Assembly: GCA_009103225.1 (NCBI GenBank)
Contig: RHPI01001715.1
Span: forward strand, 454,099-518,098
Direction: 5' to 3'
Origin: Chlorokybus atmophyticus
Taxonomy: Eukaryota > Streptophyta > Chlorokybophyceae > Chlorokybales > Chlorokybaceae
Length of the DNA: 64,000 nucleotides
Part shown: positions 1 to 11,500 of the stretch, in pieces
Numbering within the stretch: position 1 is the stretch's first letter
How the letters are laid out: the number at the start of each line of letters is the position of its first letter
Notes under the pieces: generated by a model
What the model was told of the DNA's origin: nothing
The model's database searches: none
Seen by the model: the letters and a program-made list of their open reading frames with translations, nothing else
Made by a program: the position numbers and the translations under genes

Positions 1-22
1 ATATATATATATATATATATAT
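1..22. repeat. (AT)n microsatellite
   Basis: Alternating AT dinucleotides at the window edge; the tract may continue outside the window. Confidence 0.9.
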
Positions 23-509
23 ACACATTAGGAGCGAGACCTTGTTGGTCTTGAACAGATCTTGTGTGTCAGGTCGAAGAGCAGCGAGTAGTATAAAGGC
101 ATGGCTACCACCTTGTGGTGGTAAAGAGTTACCGGCCTTACAAGACTACATGTGCCACACAGTGTGTGGGGTGCATGGATGAAGCTGTTCAAGTGCTCGC
201 CCATCCAACTCCCTTGTGGGTTGTTGCTAGGTGCAAGGTGCGTTGTGAAGTTCTCCTGCTTGTGTAGTAGTGTTTAACCCTCATCAGCAGGTAAGCGAGG
301 GGGTAATGTGATACTCGTGACTTCCAACGGATGGCTAGGAAGTTGAGTGATAGGGTTGGAACTCCAATGTATCAACTATGAGGGGTTCCTACAAGGACTA
401 TCTCAGAAGTGGTAAGTGGTAGGTAAAAGCGGATGCTAATAGCGCGGGGAAGTAGGACAGGTCGAAGGGGATTGGGATGCCGTTAGCCCTGGATGCAGGC
501 TGAATGTAG
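23..509. other. No gene seen; flank of CACTA copy A
   Basis: I see no convincing coding exon. Reading frames are short and nothing resembles a known domain. The end of this stretch abuts the left terminus of CACTA copy A. Confidence 0.5.
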
Positions 510-549
510 CACATGGCGCCTGCAGTGCGTGCCGTTCACGGCACAAGCA
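510..549 (+). repeat. Left terminal inverted repeat, CACTA copy A
   Basis: Starts CACATGGCGCCTGCAG and continues into a GTGCCGTTCACGGCAC hairpin. It pairs with the reverse complement of 10531-10570. Confidence 0.85.
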
Positions 550-960
550 GTCAACTTCTTCGGCGCAGACGGCACAACCAGGCTGTGCCGTCGGGACTTC
601 CTGGTAGAAAAAGCCGTCCGCGGTCGGTACGCAGACTGCAGTCTTGTGCCGGCGTCGGCGCCTTTGCTCCCTTGTGCCATTGACGGCACAAGACAGTCTA
701 AGCTGAAGTCGGCACAACAGAGCTGGTGCCGTGATCGATACAAGGTTCCACATCCCGATCACGGCACGAGACCAGCGATCCGTCGACGGTTTGCCAATCA
801 TTGTGCCGCTACCGGTGCAGAAAACTTATGCCGAGAGCGGCACAGTAGACTTGTACCGTAGCAAAGCAGCAGCCTTCTCTCCTCCTGCGCTGTGACCGCC
901 AGCGGATTACAACAGTGGCTTGAGCCGAGAACGGCACAACACCCTCGTACCGACCAGCAG
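529..960. repeat. Left subterminal CGGCAC repeat field, copy A
   Basis: CGGCACA and its complement TGTGCCG recur many times, often as close inverted pairs able to form hairpins. In CACTA elements such motifs bind a TnpA-type protein; here that role is inferred from position only. Confidence 0.75.
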
Positions 961-1059
961 CCTTGGAGCTGAGCTGAGCTGGGTCGGAGCTCGAGCTGAG
1001 CTGCATGCTTGGAGGAAGAGAAGGACGCGGCGGCGCGAGCTGCTGCAGCTGGTTTACTT

Positions 1060-1375
1060 GGAGAAGCCAGTGACGTGAGCTACTGCTGCTGCTGCTGTTG
1101 AGCTGCTTATGAGAATAAGCTGCTTTTACCAAGAAGCGGATCTGGCAGAAATCGCACAGCAGCTGGAGCTGAGCTGCGGCAGGCTGGATGAAGCTGTGTC
1201 CGGATTCTTGGGTTCTTGAGGACGGTGGCTGAGCTGCTGCTGCTGTTGAACTGAGCTGCTGCTGCGGAGCGGAGCTACTGCTGCTGCGAAGCGGAAGTGC
1301 TGCTGCTGCAAAGCGGAAGTGCTGCTGCTGCGGAGCAAAACTGCTGCTGCTGCGGAGCGGAGCTGCTAACAAGCT
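1060..1375. repeat. GCT/CTG trinucleotide-rich tract
   Basis: Long runs of GCTGCTGCTG and GAGCTGCTGCTG. A matching tract is in copy B at about 22770-23100. Serine- or glutamine-rich translations of this tract are likely meaningless. Confidence 0.8.
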
Positions 1376-1684
1376 GCTGGGGAGAAGGAGCTATTTCTGC
1401 TCACGAGCTCTTGCTGGTAAGGCCTATGCTAGCTTGTTGCTTGATTTGCTCTGTCAGTGAGGCTTGGTCGAGAGTGTCTCCCTTACAGTCTATTAGCTTG
1501 CTGCTGGGCGTCTTGCATGCAGTCTCACTTGTTCATGGTGAATGCTTGTAGTTGCTCCGTTTTCGTCTGATAAATCCAAGATATCAGTGACCGCTGCTGC
1601 CAACTATTAGCCCCCAAGTTGTCCGTCATATGCTGTCACTGTTAGCAGTATTCAAGTCCGACTTACACGCGATCATCTGCAGCC

Positions 1685-3800
1685 ATGGCAGGACGCATTG
1701 TTCAGCAATCTGCTGTTCTGCGCGAGCATGAGCAGTTTGATAAAACGCTTGCACTAATCAAGCATGCTGGTGGGAAGCCACGCAAAGCCAGTGTACGTGC
1801 TAAACGGTCACTGCTTAAAGAGATGAGGGCCGCCCAGCAAGCGCGTCCAACAAACATCAGCCCGCACCTCACTGGAGGAGGAGGTGATTTGCAGCTGCCT
1901 GCACCTGCGTCTGCCTTGGAGCATGAGCCTGCACCTGCGTCTGCCTTGGAGCCCGAACCTGCACCTGCGTCTGCCTTGGAGCTCGAGCCTATGCCTGAAG
2001 ATCAACCACACCTGTCCAACCAGCAGACAGCAGAACAATCTTCTCCAGAGATGCCGGACTTTGGAGCCGCCGAGCAATCTGATCATTCTGGCAACCAAGA
2101 GTCTAAGCCTGAGCAGCCCCCAACCTTCAGTCGCGACCTTTGCCTCTGCTCCAAGTGCAAAGGCTTGGTAAGTTGCTTCACACATGCGCAACGTCTTCAT
2201 GTCCTTACACAAGCTCATCTGCCTGTTCTATTGCCACTCCCGCTTCAATGGCTGTATCGAAGACACCCTCAGACTGGCAGACAGCTTACTGCGCTACTGG
2301 CGTATCAACTCAGAAGAATGCTTTGGCCACAACTTGAGACCTTTAAAGCAGGCTGCTGGAGCAGGTCATCTGCTGGACGATATCTTCCGCCACGGCAGCC
2401 ATGATGTGTCCTGGTGCTACGTCTTCGAGCGCGCTGTCTCAGATCACTTGGAGACCAGCACCAACAACAAAGAGTATGAGTTCAGCTACATACGTCGACA
2501 CGTACGCTTGTGGTACGAGCGGCTGCTTACTGTCTTGCGCGAAGACCAGCGCACGGGCATGGTCTTTGCAACACGCATACAGTTGCAGTTGCGGTCCCAT
2601 CGCGTGTCCAGCGGTGTTGGAGGTTTCTGGTACGAAGCGCCCAGCCAAAGCAAGGCTTTGGAACTCTGGAAGAAGGCTAAGACGTGTCCACACCGGTCTG
2701 AGTCACAAGACATTCTTGCTCGAGGCATACTTATTGGCCAGCTGCCAGGTCAACCCACACCACTAAGCTCAGAGCGGTTTGAGATAGTCAGCAGGCACAT
2801 CAGAGCAGATGCTAGGCATCTCGTGCAGAATATGGCTTACCACTACAAGGCTGTGCTGCTTAATGGTGAGATTCACAGGTTAGATTGCTTGCTATTGTTG
2901 TCGTCACACGTGCTGTTGTGCTTATTGTCTGACTGCTATAAAGCTTTGTGTTCTACTGTGCAGAACAGAGTCGCCCCTAGGCATTGATAACGTTGTAACG
3001 GACGACCACAGTTACATTGCTGTGAAGCAAGTATTTTTGCATATCTACAAGAAGAAGCCTCAAGTCTTCATTGCTGGTCGCCAATACGTCATGTACACAG
3101 ACACAGCTGGTGCCTTGTACCGTGACCTTGACACAAGGTCGGCCCTGGTGAAGGCTTTGAGCTCCGACGAAGTATGTACTCCAGCTGACAGACTCCTGCG
3201 AGAGTTCATGCTGCTGCTCAGTTGGCAGACCAAAGCTGGTTCCAAGGCTGACAGAGCATGCAACTAGCATATGATCTGCAGAACCCTGACCTGCATGTCA
3301 AGGCCGGCGATGTTGATGTCCCCATCTGGCCTAAAGTCGGCGAGGTGGTGCAAATACGCGATCAAGCCAAGTCCGTTTGGGACTTGAAGTTGCCCACAGA
3401 ACCTATAAACGAGTTCTGCATGGAGTTGCAGGAGCAACTCAACGACAGCAATGCACGCGCAACCGAGCAGCCACGTCGCAGTAAGAGAGCAAACACGCGC
3501 AAGGCACCTGCCGTGGATGATGACTCACAAGAAGACGCCTGCGACGAGGATGATCCCGGACCTTGGTATGCTGTGGTTAGGAACATATCAGAGGAGGACA
3601 AGCAGGTTGAGGTCAATTACCTTGCACGCATCGCGCCCGGTGTCTGGAGGGTGAACAACAACCACACTGGCGAAGTTGTCGGGAGGCTTACCTTGCGCAA
3701 GCTCATGCATTGGGTCAAGCTTGATCATGATACTTGGCGCGAGCAGGGCCGGTCCTACCCTCACATCAGCAAGTTTCGCAACTACCATGTGTACGGGTGA
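1685..3800 (+). pseudogene. Tnp2/CACTA-like transposase, 5' exon plus C-terminal exons (internally deleted)
   Basis: The first exon (from ATG 1685 to a GTAAGT donor near 2168) is basic, then has a tandem PAPASALE repeat and ends in a CLCSKCKG cysteine pair. The next coding segment (about 2215-2880) carries the features of the transposase C-terminal half: DVSWCYVFERAV followed by TNNKEYE, as in Tnp2/Plavaka transposases where a WxxxFER segment precedes a TNxK motif. A further exon runs from about 2965 to 3270, and the last (3258-3800) ends at TGA with a basic and acidic linker, then a W-rich module. The central catalytic part and the N-terminal cysteine cluster still seen in copy B at 24.0-24.5 kb are absent. 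I infer an internal deletion near 2180, so the gene cannot encode an active transposase. Confidence 0.7.
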
Positions 3801-3923
3801 TTAAGGTGAGCTGTGCCTTGGCATGCAGTCTGGTATTAAGCAGAAAAGGGCTTGTATATATGTACAGCATCATCACTGTAAGTCGCTCCTAAGCCACGCA
3901 AACTGCACATAACTAACACCAAA

Positions 3924-6871
3924 CTAGTGCGTGTAGCAGCGTGGAGGACCACCTCGTCGTCTCGTTGGAGGTTCAGCTTCTTGTCCGCCAGTGGACTCTG
4001 CTGAAGATCCATGCATGACCAGCGAGAAGCCCCTAGCTCTACCTCTGTGCCCATGTCTACGTGGAGCAGAAGGCAGCAGAGCAGGACGAGCAGCTGGAGG
4101 TGTAGTATCCTCGGGAATCGCAGGCAAAGGCATGGCTCCTCTACCTCCAGGCAGCAGAGCGGGAATAGCAATGAGAGGTGAAGAAGGCATTGGAACTGCT
4201 TCCAATGCTTGAGGCACAACGTAGGTTGGAGACACTTGCAACCTATTGAGCTGTGCGCGGTAAGCTGTGATCTCTCTCTCTCGCTCTTGAAGCTGTGCCC
4301 TGTACCTCCTGATCTGCCTGTTACGCTCCTCTACCTATTCCCTGATTAACTCCGACATGTTGCTCCGCCAGGCCTGCAACGTCCTGATCTGCCTGACACG
4401 CTCCTGGTACCTCTGTTGCAGATCTGACATTTGCCTCATGAGGTCAATGTCTTGAACTGGGTTTTGTGGGGGTGCTGGCACTATCTGCTGCTGCTGCTGC
4501 AACTGCTGCTACGCCAAATACTCCTCTAGCGCGAGGAATGCGTTTCCCGGGGGAACCCCCAACACCTCCTCCTCCTCCTGCTCCTCATCCTCGCCGGCTT
4601 CTGCAACCACAGCAACCGATCACCTTTCACAAGCTTACAAAGCAGGTAATCTCCATCTTTTGAGCTAATCTTACAAGACCTACCCTCCATATGTTCTTGG
4701 AATTCGAATTCTTTCTCTTGCTAACACACATAAACAAGCTCAGTCTCTGCTACAGTCTCTCTTGCAGTCTCACACATTCACTGATAAAAACTTATTAGCA
4801 GTAGCTGTCGTGGCAGCGGGAGCGGGAGCGGGAGCTGTCGTGGCAGCGGGAGCGGGTTCTTTCTCCTCGTCCTCGTCACTGGAAGCTTGTTCTTCCTGCT
4901 CTTGTTCTTCCGACTCAGTTAAAGTAGCGGAAGGTGAAGGCTGTGAGGTCCCCGCAGCATAATCTGAAGGCTGTGGGGCCACGGTCACCCCTAATAGCGC
5001 AGCCTCCTGCTGTAGCCGTAACAGCGCCTCCTCCCTCTATTTTCTCCTCCTGCTCCCTCCTCTTTCTCGTCTCCTCCTCCAGCCTCCTCTTCCGCTCCTC
5101 CGCCTGCTGCTCCTTTTCTTCCTCTTCATCCTCCGGCGTCTTCAAGACGAACCCTAAGCGCGCAGCCTCCTGTTGTTGCCGTGCGACCGCCTCCTGTCTC
5201 TTCCTCTCCTCCTCCTCCTTCCTCTTCCTCTCCTCCTCCTCCTCCTCCTGCCTCTTCCTTTCTGCCTCCTCCTTCTGCCTCCTCCTCTCCTCCTCCAACT
5301 CCTGCTGGCTCTTCGCCTCCACCTCCATCGCCTCGGGTCCCGGCAGAGAATGGAAGCTACTTGTTGAAGCTTGTTGAAGACCACCCGCGAGCATCCGCCT
5401 GATCTCCAAGAGGTGCTGCTCGTTGATCTTTACGGTGTTATGGGTCTCGCGCAGCAGATCTGAGGGAGTGTTTGCCTCTTTGCGTAATCTGTCCTCCAGC
5501 ACCTTGCGCTCTTTCTCCAGCTTTTCGCGTGCAGTGCGCAGCTCCTTGTGCTCCCTGGCAGCTTCTTTCAAAAGAGCCTTGGCTGTTGCCTGCAAGCACA
5601 TACAACTCAAGGTGAGTGTACCAGTCAGTGTATCCCCTGCAGAATGCACAAAGAGTAAACACACCAAAGACCTTGTCCAAGTCTAGCTGTTTTCTTTCAG
5701 TCTTCAAGATTTCACGACAAGAATTCATGTTGTCAACAACAGTCAGCGAGTGTGATCTCTCCGTTTGGATGGTGTTCCGCAATTGTTGCAAGCTCTGTTT
5801 TTCCTCAGCTGCAAGGTCTAGCATTCTCTCCACGCGTTTAGACACTAAAGACATCTTCTTGAAAGCCTGTGCCATTCGTAATTGTGCACCAATGAAGCGC
5901 AAACTGAAGCAATCAAGACCACGTTGTGGACTTACCTCGTTCAAGTTGTCACAAGCTCCTCGGTGGCCAGCACCATGTCGCAGGTAGGGTGTGCCAGTTT
6001 TGTGGGCTTGACATGCGCCTGCAAGGCAGACGCATTCAGTCAGTCAGTGTGCATCCGTCAGACCCTACATCCACAAGCTTGGCTGCATGTAGCTGCTTGC
6101 TTACACTTCCAGACCGCGTTGCTTCGGTAGACTTTGCTGGCGTTTTGTGGAACTGAAGGCTGGCCGTTCTTCTTGGAGGATGATGCTTGTCTTGGCTTTT
6201 TTGCTGGGGTCTCAGCTGCTGGTGGTTCCTCCTCCTCTGATTGCTCCTCATCCGACACCTCCTGCTTCTCCTCCTGCTCCTCCTCCTTCCCCTTGTCCTT
6301 CTGCTCTGATGCAGCTGGATTGGGAGGATGCATGTACACCGATTTGTGCCCGGTTGAAGTCTTCTCCAGCTTCCAACCTTTCGGGGGGCCGCTAGGTCCC
6401 CAATCTTCCAGTTTTGCCAAGTGCTCACCGTCCTGTATGGGTAGTTACTTCAGCTTTAAAGATACATAAACAGACAGAGATGCATACACAGACATTGATA
6501 CATACAGCTAGCAGCAGCATACCTACAGCAGCAGCATACATACAGATAGCAGCTTGGACACAGACAATAAAACATGCAAAAATGCAACTATGCAAGCATG
6601 AACCAAGCAAGCTCACATTTATCTGCTGCACAACTTGGTCGGTGAGCTGCTGCAACTCGGAGCCGTGAGGGAGCTTCTCCTTGGGCGTTGCTCCTGGCAG
6701 TTTCTCAAACTGTTCAGGGCCCACACGAATCTTGGTGCAGGTGAGGGAGCCAATGTGCTGCTTGACCTTGCTGACAACGGACCTCTGCAACAAGACTTGA
6801 CAATATTTGCAGCGCCAAGGCTGCTCTGCACCAGACTGCCAGTATGCACTAGCCTCTGCCTTGCCCTTCAT
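3924..6871 (-). CDS. BED-type zinc finger, coiled-coil protein of CACTA copy A
   Basis: A multi-exon minus-strand gene, convergent with the transposase. The first exon (ATG at 6871) has a BED-like finger: W-R-C-K-Y-C, then KVKQHIG and a further Cys. The second (about 6430-6110) contains GPPKGWKLEK and SVYMHPPNP, reminiscent of a methyl-CpG-binding (MBD/TAM) fold, then an acidic Glu-rich tract and a basic PAKKPRQ segment; it ends at a GTAAGC donor. Exons at about 5940-5690 and 5600-4920 form long coiled coils, the latter with dense Glu/Arg/Lys repeats. The C-terminal part (4450-3924) is proline-rich and ends in a basic RRRGG segment before TAG. An in-frame TAG lies at 4337-4335. By position it may be the element's DNA-binding partner, analogous to TnpA, but this is inference. 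Exon borders are approximate. Confidence 0.6.
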
Positions 6872-7004
6872 GCTTGCTATGCTCAATACGCTGCAACAGC
6901 TCAACGCTTCACAAACCGAGGCCACCAAGCACGCCGCCGCCACACACAGGAATAGCCGTTGTATGTCCTATGTATGCTGCTGTGGCTATGTATTACTCTG
7001 GAGT

Positions 7005-7034
7005 CCTAACCCTAACCCTAACCCTAACCCTAAC
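7005..7034 (+). repeat. Interstitial telomere-type (CCCTAA)n tract
   Basis: Five consecutive CCTAAC units on the plus strand, inside CACTA copy A between the BED and SAM genes. Confidence 0.9.
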
Positions 7035-7270
7035 TTGCGCGCAGCTGACTTCTGCACAGTAAGGCTCCGAAGACGCACAGCTGTCCGCAGTGCTTCGGCG
7101 GCGGCGGTGGCGGCGGCGGAGGTGGCGGGAGTGAAAGTGGTGGCGGGAGTGAAATCGGTGGTTGACTGTTTTGCGTCTTGGCGTTTTCGGGCCTACTTGC
7201 TAGGTTGCGGTGCTGGAAGCTGATTATAGCTGCTACCAAGCTGCAAGGTTGTGTGCTGCTCTCAAGCACA

Positions 7271-9086
7271 ATGTCAGTGTATAGGATGAGCGTTGAGCTT
7301 ATCTCCAAATGGGTAGCTAAATTGTTGAGAGGGGTTCCAAGTGCACAAGCAATAGCGAAGAAATTTAAGGAGGAAGAGATTGATGGAGAAGCTTACTACA
7401 GCCTCTCAGCAGAAATTCTTGCATAGATCACACCTAGGCTGAGCATTGCTTCGCGGATCCTTGAAGACGTGCAGAAGTTAAATAGGGATGAGCCGAGGTT
7501 GCAAGCTGAAGATGAAGAGGAGCAAGACGAGGCAGGAGCACAACCTGGGGACACAGGTGTGCTTGGTTTCAACTAGTCTGCTGCCAAGCTGCTGGTGCAA
7601 CTTAATTGCTTCTGCAGCTGAAGCTCTGCTTGCTCATTGGTATGCTTTGGTTTGCAGCTTCAGTCAAGCTGAAGCTACAACTCAATTGAACCTGCGGCTT
7701 GGCTGAAGCTGCAGCTTGAGTAAAAGCTGCATATCGGCTTTCTGCCAAGCAGAGCCTCGGCCAAGCCGCAGCTGCAGTTTAGCTGAAGTGGTAGGGTGGG
7801 TGAAGCTCTACTTGTTTTGCTGTATTTTGTACGCTTCGGTCTGCAGCTTCAGTCAAGCAATAGCGTTAGACAAGCCGCAACTGCAACATAGCAAAAGCTG
7901 CAGCTTCGCTGAAGCTCTGCTTGCTTTGCTCTCTTTGGCAAGAGCCATGCGCTGACTATTGGCCTTGTGCGCAGGAGCTGTTGATGAAGTTAACTGCGAA
8001 GACGAGTCAGAGGCAGTCAAGAAGGCAAAGCTGGAGGAAAAGTGCTTTGCCCCTATCGCTGATAAGCCTTGGGGACTAGAGCAAAATGGGCAAGCTTACT
8101 TGAAGAAGAAGGACGAGACACAGTGGAGAATACAGGAGGACAACCGCAAGCTTCTAAAGGAGAAGCTGTGGGCCAAGTTCCCAGACCACTGTGTTGGCAG
8201 GAGCTTCAATCGGGCCGGCCCAGATTATGACATGAGGGAGGAGGTGGTGGCGGATGTAATGCAGAATCACACTCCGCTGTAGATCAATGGACAGACATTG
8301 CGCTGGCCTGCAAGTAAGTAGTCTGCGTCTGCCTATGTGCATGTGCGTCTATATGCCAGCTGCCACCTGCCAGATGTCTTGTGCTTCCTGCAGAATGGCT
8401 GCTCACTGCCTCTTGTTTGCAGAATGGATTCGTGAGCAAATCCGCCGGTTTGTGGATAATGCAAGACGGGGCCATCCATTAACGCCAGGCGAAATGGTAG
8501 GCTTGACCCGTGAGCAGCGCAAGGAGAAGATGCGCGCTGCACGCGCTGAGAAGCGCGCTGACGCAGAGGAGCCAGCTCCACGCCGCTCGTGCACAGACTA
8601 CGGGCTTGGCCCACATTTCACCGCTGCAGACTTTCCCTCCGGCAAAAATGCTGTGCTGCTTGCCTTGTTGACTGCTGAGCCGCCTTCTCAAGCGCAGCTG
8701 CGTGAGGACTGGGTGGCTTTCAGGTACGCCATTTATCCTCTTGCGCAAGGCTTTGCACCCGCACTCGTAAGGAATTCAAATGCGGCTGGTGCTGCAGACC
8801 CGCAGGAGATGCTGCAAGCACCAGCGGCAGCAGCAGCCGCAGGATTGTGGCTGTTGGGCGCGGTCAAGTACTGGAGGTGCTTGAGAAAGAGACTCCTTGG
8901 CGCAGCTACAAAGTGAAGGTGCTGGAGTTGTACAACGCCAAGGGTATCGGTGATCAACGCGTCTACATGCCAGTACGTGACATGGACGGGTATGCTGGCC
9001 AACTGACCGGGGACGAGCACTTGTGCAGCAATATCTTGGTGAGCGTAGTAGAGCGTGTGCTGCGGCACAGCACATTGCAAGCGTAA
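7271..9086 (+). pseudogene. SAM-domain protein gene of CACTA copy A
   Basis: Exon 1 (7271-7556) encodes a sterile alpha motif: ISKWVAKLL, then FKEEEIDGEAYYSL and SIASRILEDVQKL, followed by an acidic tail. SAM domains usually mediate protein or RNA contacts. Exon 2 (7975-8313) and exon 3 (from 8423) keep phase with GT-AG introns. Exon 3 has a basic helix (EQRKEKMRAARAEKRAD). The 3' part ends with LCSNILVSVVERVL before TAA at 9084. Damage: in-frame TAG at 7424 and at 8280 (GAG in copy B), and a 4-base deletion near 8749 relative to copy B that shifts the frame. Copy B keeps that stretch open but lost a base near 25856, so each copy has a frameshift the other lacks. The role in transposition is unknown. 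Confidence 0.65.
7590..7945. repeat. AGCTTCAGC/GCTGAAGCT repeats in SAM-gene intron
   Basis: Degenerate copies of GCTGAAGCT and its complement alternate through the first intron of the SAM gene, giving many small hairpins. Confidence 0.7.
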
Positions 9087-9179
9087 CTGCAAGGAAGACT
9101 ATATGTGTGACATGCACTAATGCGGCTGCTTGAGTGATGCAGGGACGCAGCTGTGCTTGGCCTGCATCCTTGGTAGCCC

Positions 9180-9700
9180 CGTCTGCAGTCTGCCCTTGCT
9201 CAGACTGCTCTTTAGGCGACCGCATTGTAGAAATCACCCCAAGATGCGTTCGCGCGCTCGTGGTTGACAAGCGCGTGCAGCCAGAAGACTAGCATGACAT
9301 CAATCAGAGGGTAAAAACGTTGCAGTGGGTTGTAACGTGTGCAGCATGCTTGCATGATGCACACTTGTAACAATTCTTGCTTGGAGATCAATCGTTGCTC
9401 TGACCACCTCATGCACTTGGCTGGCATCTGCTGCAATACCTTTTGCGCCAATGTTCCCAACCGCGAGAGCTTGCTGAAGGTGTACACTTCCTGGAGGGGG
9501 ACATACGGGGCGCAGATTGGGAGGCTGCCGAAGGAGGACCATCTGCTTGCAAAGTTCACTGACTCGCAGATCGGTCTCATGCTTGTTACATTTGCAGTCA
9601 ACAAGCGCTGGCTGGTACAGGATGACTCTGGAGAAGCACGCTATGGCTGGCACTGGAATAGTCAAGCCACGCGACAACCCGGTCCATAATTGGGTACCAA
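9180..9700 (+). other. Coding-like 3' segment of CACTA copy A, unassigned
   Basis: Frames here are conserved with copy B (about 26110-26640), including VLQ-type CCNTFCANVPNRESLL and GRLPKEDH segments and YGWHWNSQ near the end. Conservation between paralogues suggests former coding exons, perhaps of the SAM gene or a separate downstream gene. I recognise no domain. Confidence 0.35.
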
Positions 9701-10069
9701 GCTGAAGACCTTCGCTCATCTTTCTTGCAGCAACCAGTCTAGCTTCCATGCAGCTTCCTTGCAGCCGTCAGTCTAGCTTCATGCTAAAAGTCTGACTTCT
9801 TGCTAGCAGTTTAGCTTGCTACCAGCAGTTTAGCTTCTTAGCTTCCTGGTAGCAGTTAGCTTCTTGCAAACAATTGGAGCCTATTGTAGTACTAATTAAG
9901 AGTACATGGTACAATGTAAACTCCAAATGAGGTTAAGTTTACTTTGCCAGGAAAACTACCTACAATTTGCCTGCATATGCCTGCTATATTGTGCTGCTAT
10001 ATTTGGAATAGAGATGGCTGGGCCGTTATCGGCATGACTGCTGGTCCACCGAGGTCGACACACAAGGAG

Positions 10070-10570
10070 CTGTGCCGTCAACGGCACGACTGCTGCTGCT
10101 GCTGTGCCGAAGTTGGCAGAAGTGCTACTGTGCCGAAGACGACAGAAGCGCTGCTGTGCCGAAGTCGGCAGAAGTGCTATTGTGCCGAAAACGGCAGGAT
10201 CATTGCTGTGCCGAAGACGGTAGGATCGCTGCTGTGCCGAAGTCGGCAGAAGTGCTATTGTGCCGAAACCGGCATAAGCGCTGCTGTGCCGAAGACGGTG
10301 GGGTCGCAGCTGTGCGGAAGACGGCAGAAGCGCTGCTTTGCCGAAGACGTTAGAGGTACTGCTGTGCCGAGGTCGGCCCAACGCAGTTTGCCCCGTCAGC
10401 GGCAGTAACCAGCTTGTGCCGGCTGACAGATGGTGACTTACGATCCTCTGCCGGCACAAAGCGACTTGTGCCGTCTTGGGAAAAGAACTACTCGCAGAAC
10501 TCGAAGGCAGGTACCGCTGACGGCACAACTGGCTTGTGCCGAGAACGGATTCTGCTGCAGGCGCCGTGTG
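10070..10570. repeat. Right subterminal CGGCAC field and right TIR, copy A
   Basis: Mirror of the left field: TGTGCCGAAGNCGGCA units spaced roughly 20-30 bp apart, ending in the inverted repeat CTGCAGGCGCCGTGTG at 10570. Confidence 0.8.
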
Positions 10571-10606
10571 TGGGCATACAAGAAAAGGATGAGCCCTCCT
10601 GGATGG

Positions 10607-11203
10607 TTAGCATGACAGACTTGAGCTGAGCACGATAGCCCTGCTCATGCTTGGACAAGCGCACGACTCCCCGCACAGGGATCTTATGTTTAAATAGGCC
10701 ACAACCGTGTCATTACACTTGGTGACACGAATGCCTAGTCGCCGCACAAGAGACTCACTCACAAAGTTCTCAAGCGTGCACGTGTCTATTATAAAGATAC
10801 ACGGTGCATGCACAATAGACGCCTTCAACAACCAAGTTAAGTTCAACGAACTTACTTGGTGGTAAGAGGGTCGTAAAACACACGAACATCCTCCTTACCT
10901 AGCTTGACCTCACCTAAGACCAGCATGCCTTCTATGAAGCGAGACCGTGGCTCTTAGTATTGGGGTATCACATTGCATACACTTGTGGTGTGCGCACTCT
11001 TCCTCTTGTATGCAACATAGTGCTTAAGCATGTTGAGCATCTCGTCAATAGGTGCATTGAGCAAAACATGTTTGCCCGCGCAATCATCTTGCATAAACTG
11101 AGGATCCACACGGATTCCCAACTCATTCTTCCACACAGCGACATTGCATGATTGGGGAAGGCGTGACATCAAGTCACTATAAGCACACGGCTGCTTATCA
11201 ATG
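10607..11203 (-). pseudogene. Retroelement gag-protease remnant, downstream part
   Basis: Reading on the minus strand, an aspartic protease-like segment lies at 10846-10607: FIIDTCTLENFVSESLV, matching the retropepsin pattern FxxDTGAxxNF with Cys in place of the usual Gly after DT, so probably inactive. Upstream (11203-10870) are gag-like helices with PIDEMLNMLKHY and a conserved VRVFYDPLTT segment. An in-frame TAA lies at 10956. The upstream half of the same frame is beyond CACTA element C, at 16482-17340. Confidence 0.6.
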
Positions 11204-11214
11204 CACACGGCTTT

Positions 11215-11500
11215 ACGTTCAAAGACCATGTATGGTTCTTCCACGGACCCCGCGGGCCATACATGGTCCGTGCCCCAAGGACCACGAGTGCCTGGTCCCC
11301 GGGGAATGGACTGTCCATGGTCCTTTCGGGGCGCGTAATCGTGCACCACCGCGGCCGGACCAGGCATGTTCCTGGTCCAAGTACACACGGGACTTTTGAA
11401 CATGCATGGTCCATGGTCCGGCCGGGTATGTTCCCCTAGCCGCTGAAGTACGAACCATGCATGGCGCGTTGCACTGCGACACGCAACTTGCATGGTTCGT
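11215..11500. repeat. Left subterminal GACCAT/ATGGTC palindromes of element C
   Basis: About eight copies of (G)GACCATNNATGGTC(C)-like palindromes or half sites, with partial ACCATGCATGGT cores. The matching right-hand field is at 16140-16480. Confidence 0.75.

Larger units (their letters stand above)
510..10570 (+). mobile_element. CACTA-type DNA transposon, copy A (about 10.1 kb)
   Basis: The element is bounded by imperfect terminal inverted repeats of about 40 bp. The left end begins CACATGGCGCCTGCAG and the right end, read on the minus strand, begins CACACGGCGCCTGCAG. Inside each end lies a field of CGGCAC/GTGCCG motifs in both orientations, the subterminal layout typical of CACTA/EnSpm elements. 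It carries a Tnp2-like transposase remnant (plus), a BED-finger gene (minus) and a SAM-domain gene (plus). Copy B at 22235-27871 has the same ends, which supports these boundaries. The flanking trinucleotides are TAG on the left and TGG on the right, so no exact target duplication is visible. The reading frames carry isolated stops and a frameshift, so this copy is probably inactive. Confidence 0.85.

Noticed and set aside
5154-5402. Arg-rich and Pro-rich frames opposite the coiled-coil exon
   Set aside because: Shadows of the Glu/Lys-rich BED-protein exon in other frames.
10070-10550. Regularly spaced CGGCAC repeats resembling a CRISPR array
   Set aside because: Repeats are short, occur in both orientations, and sit at transposon ends in a eukaryotic genome; no cas genes.
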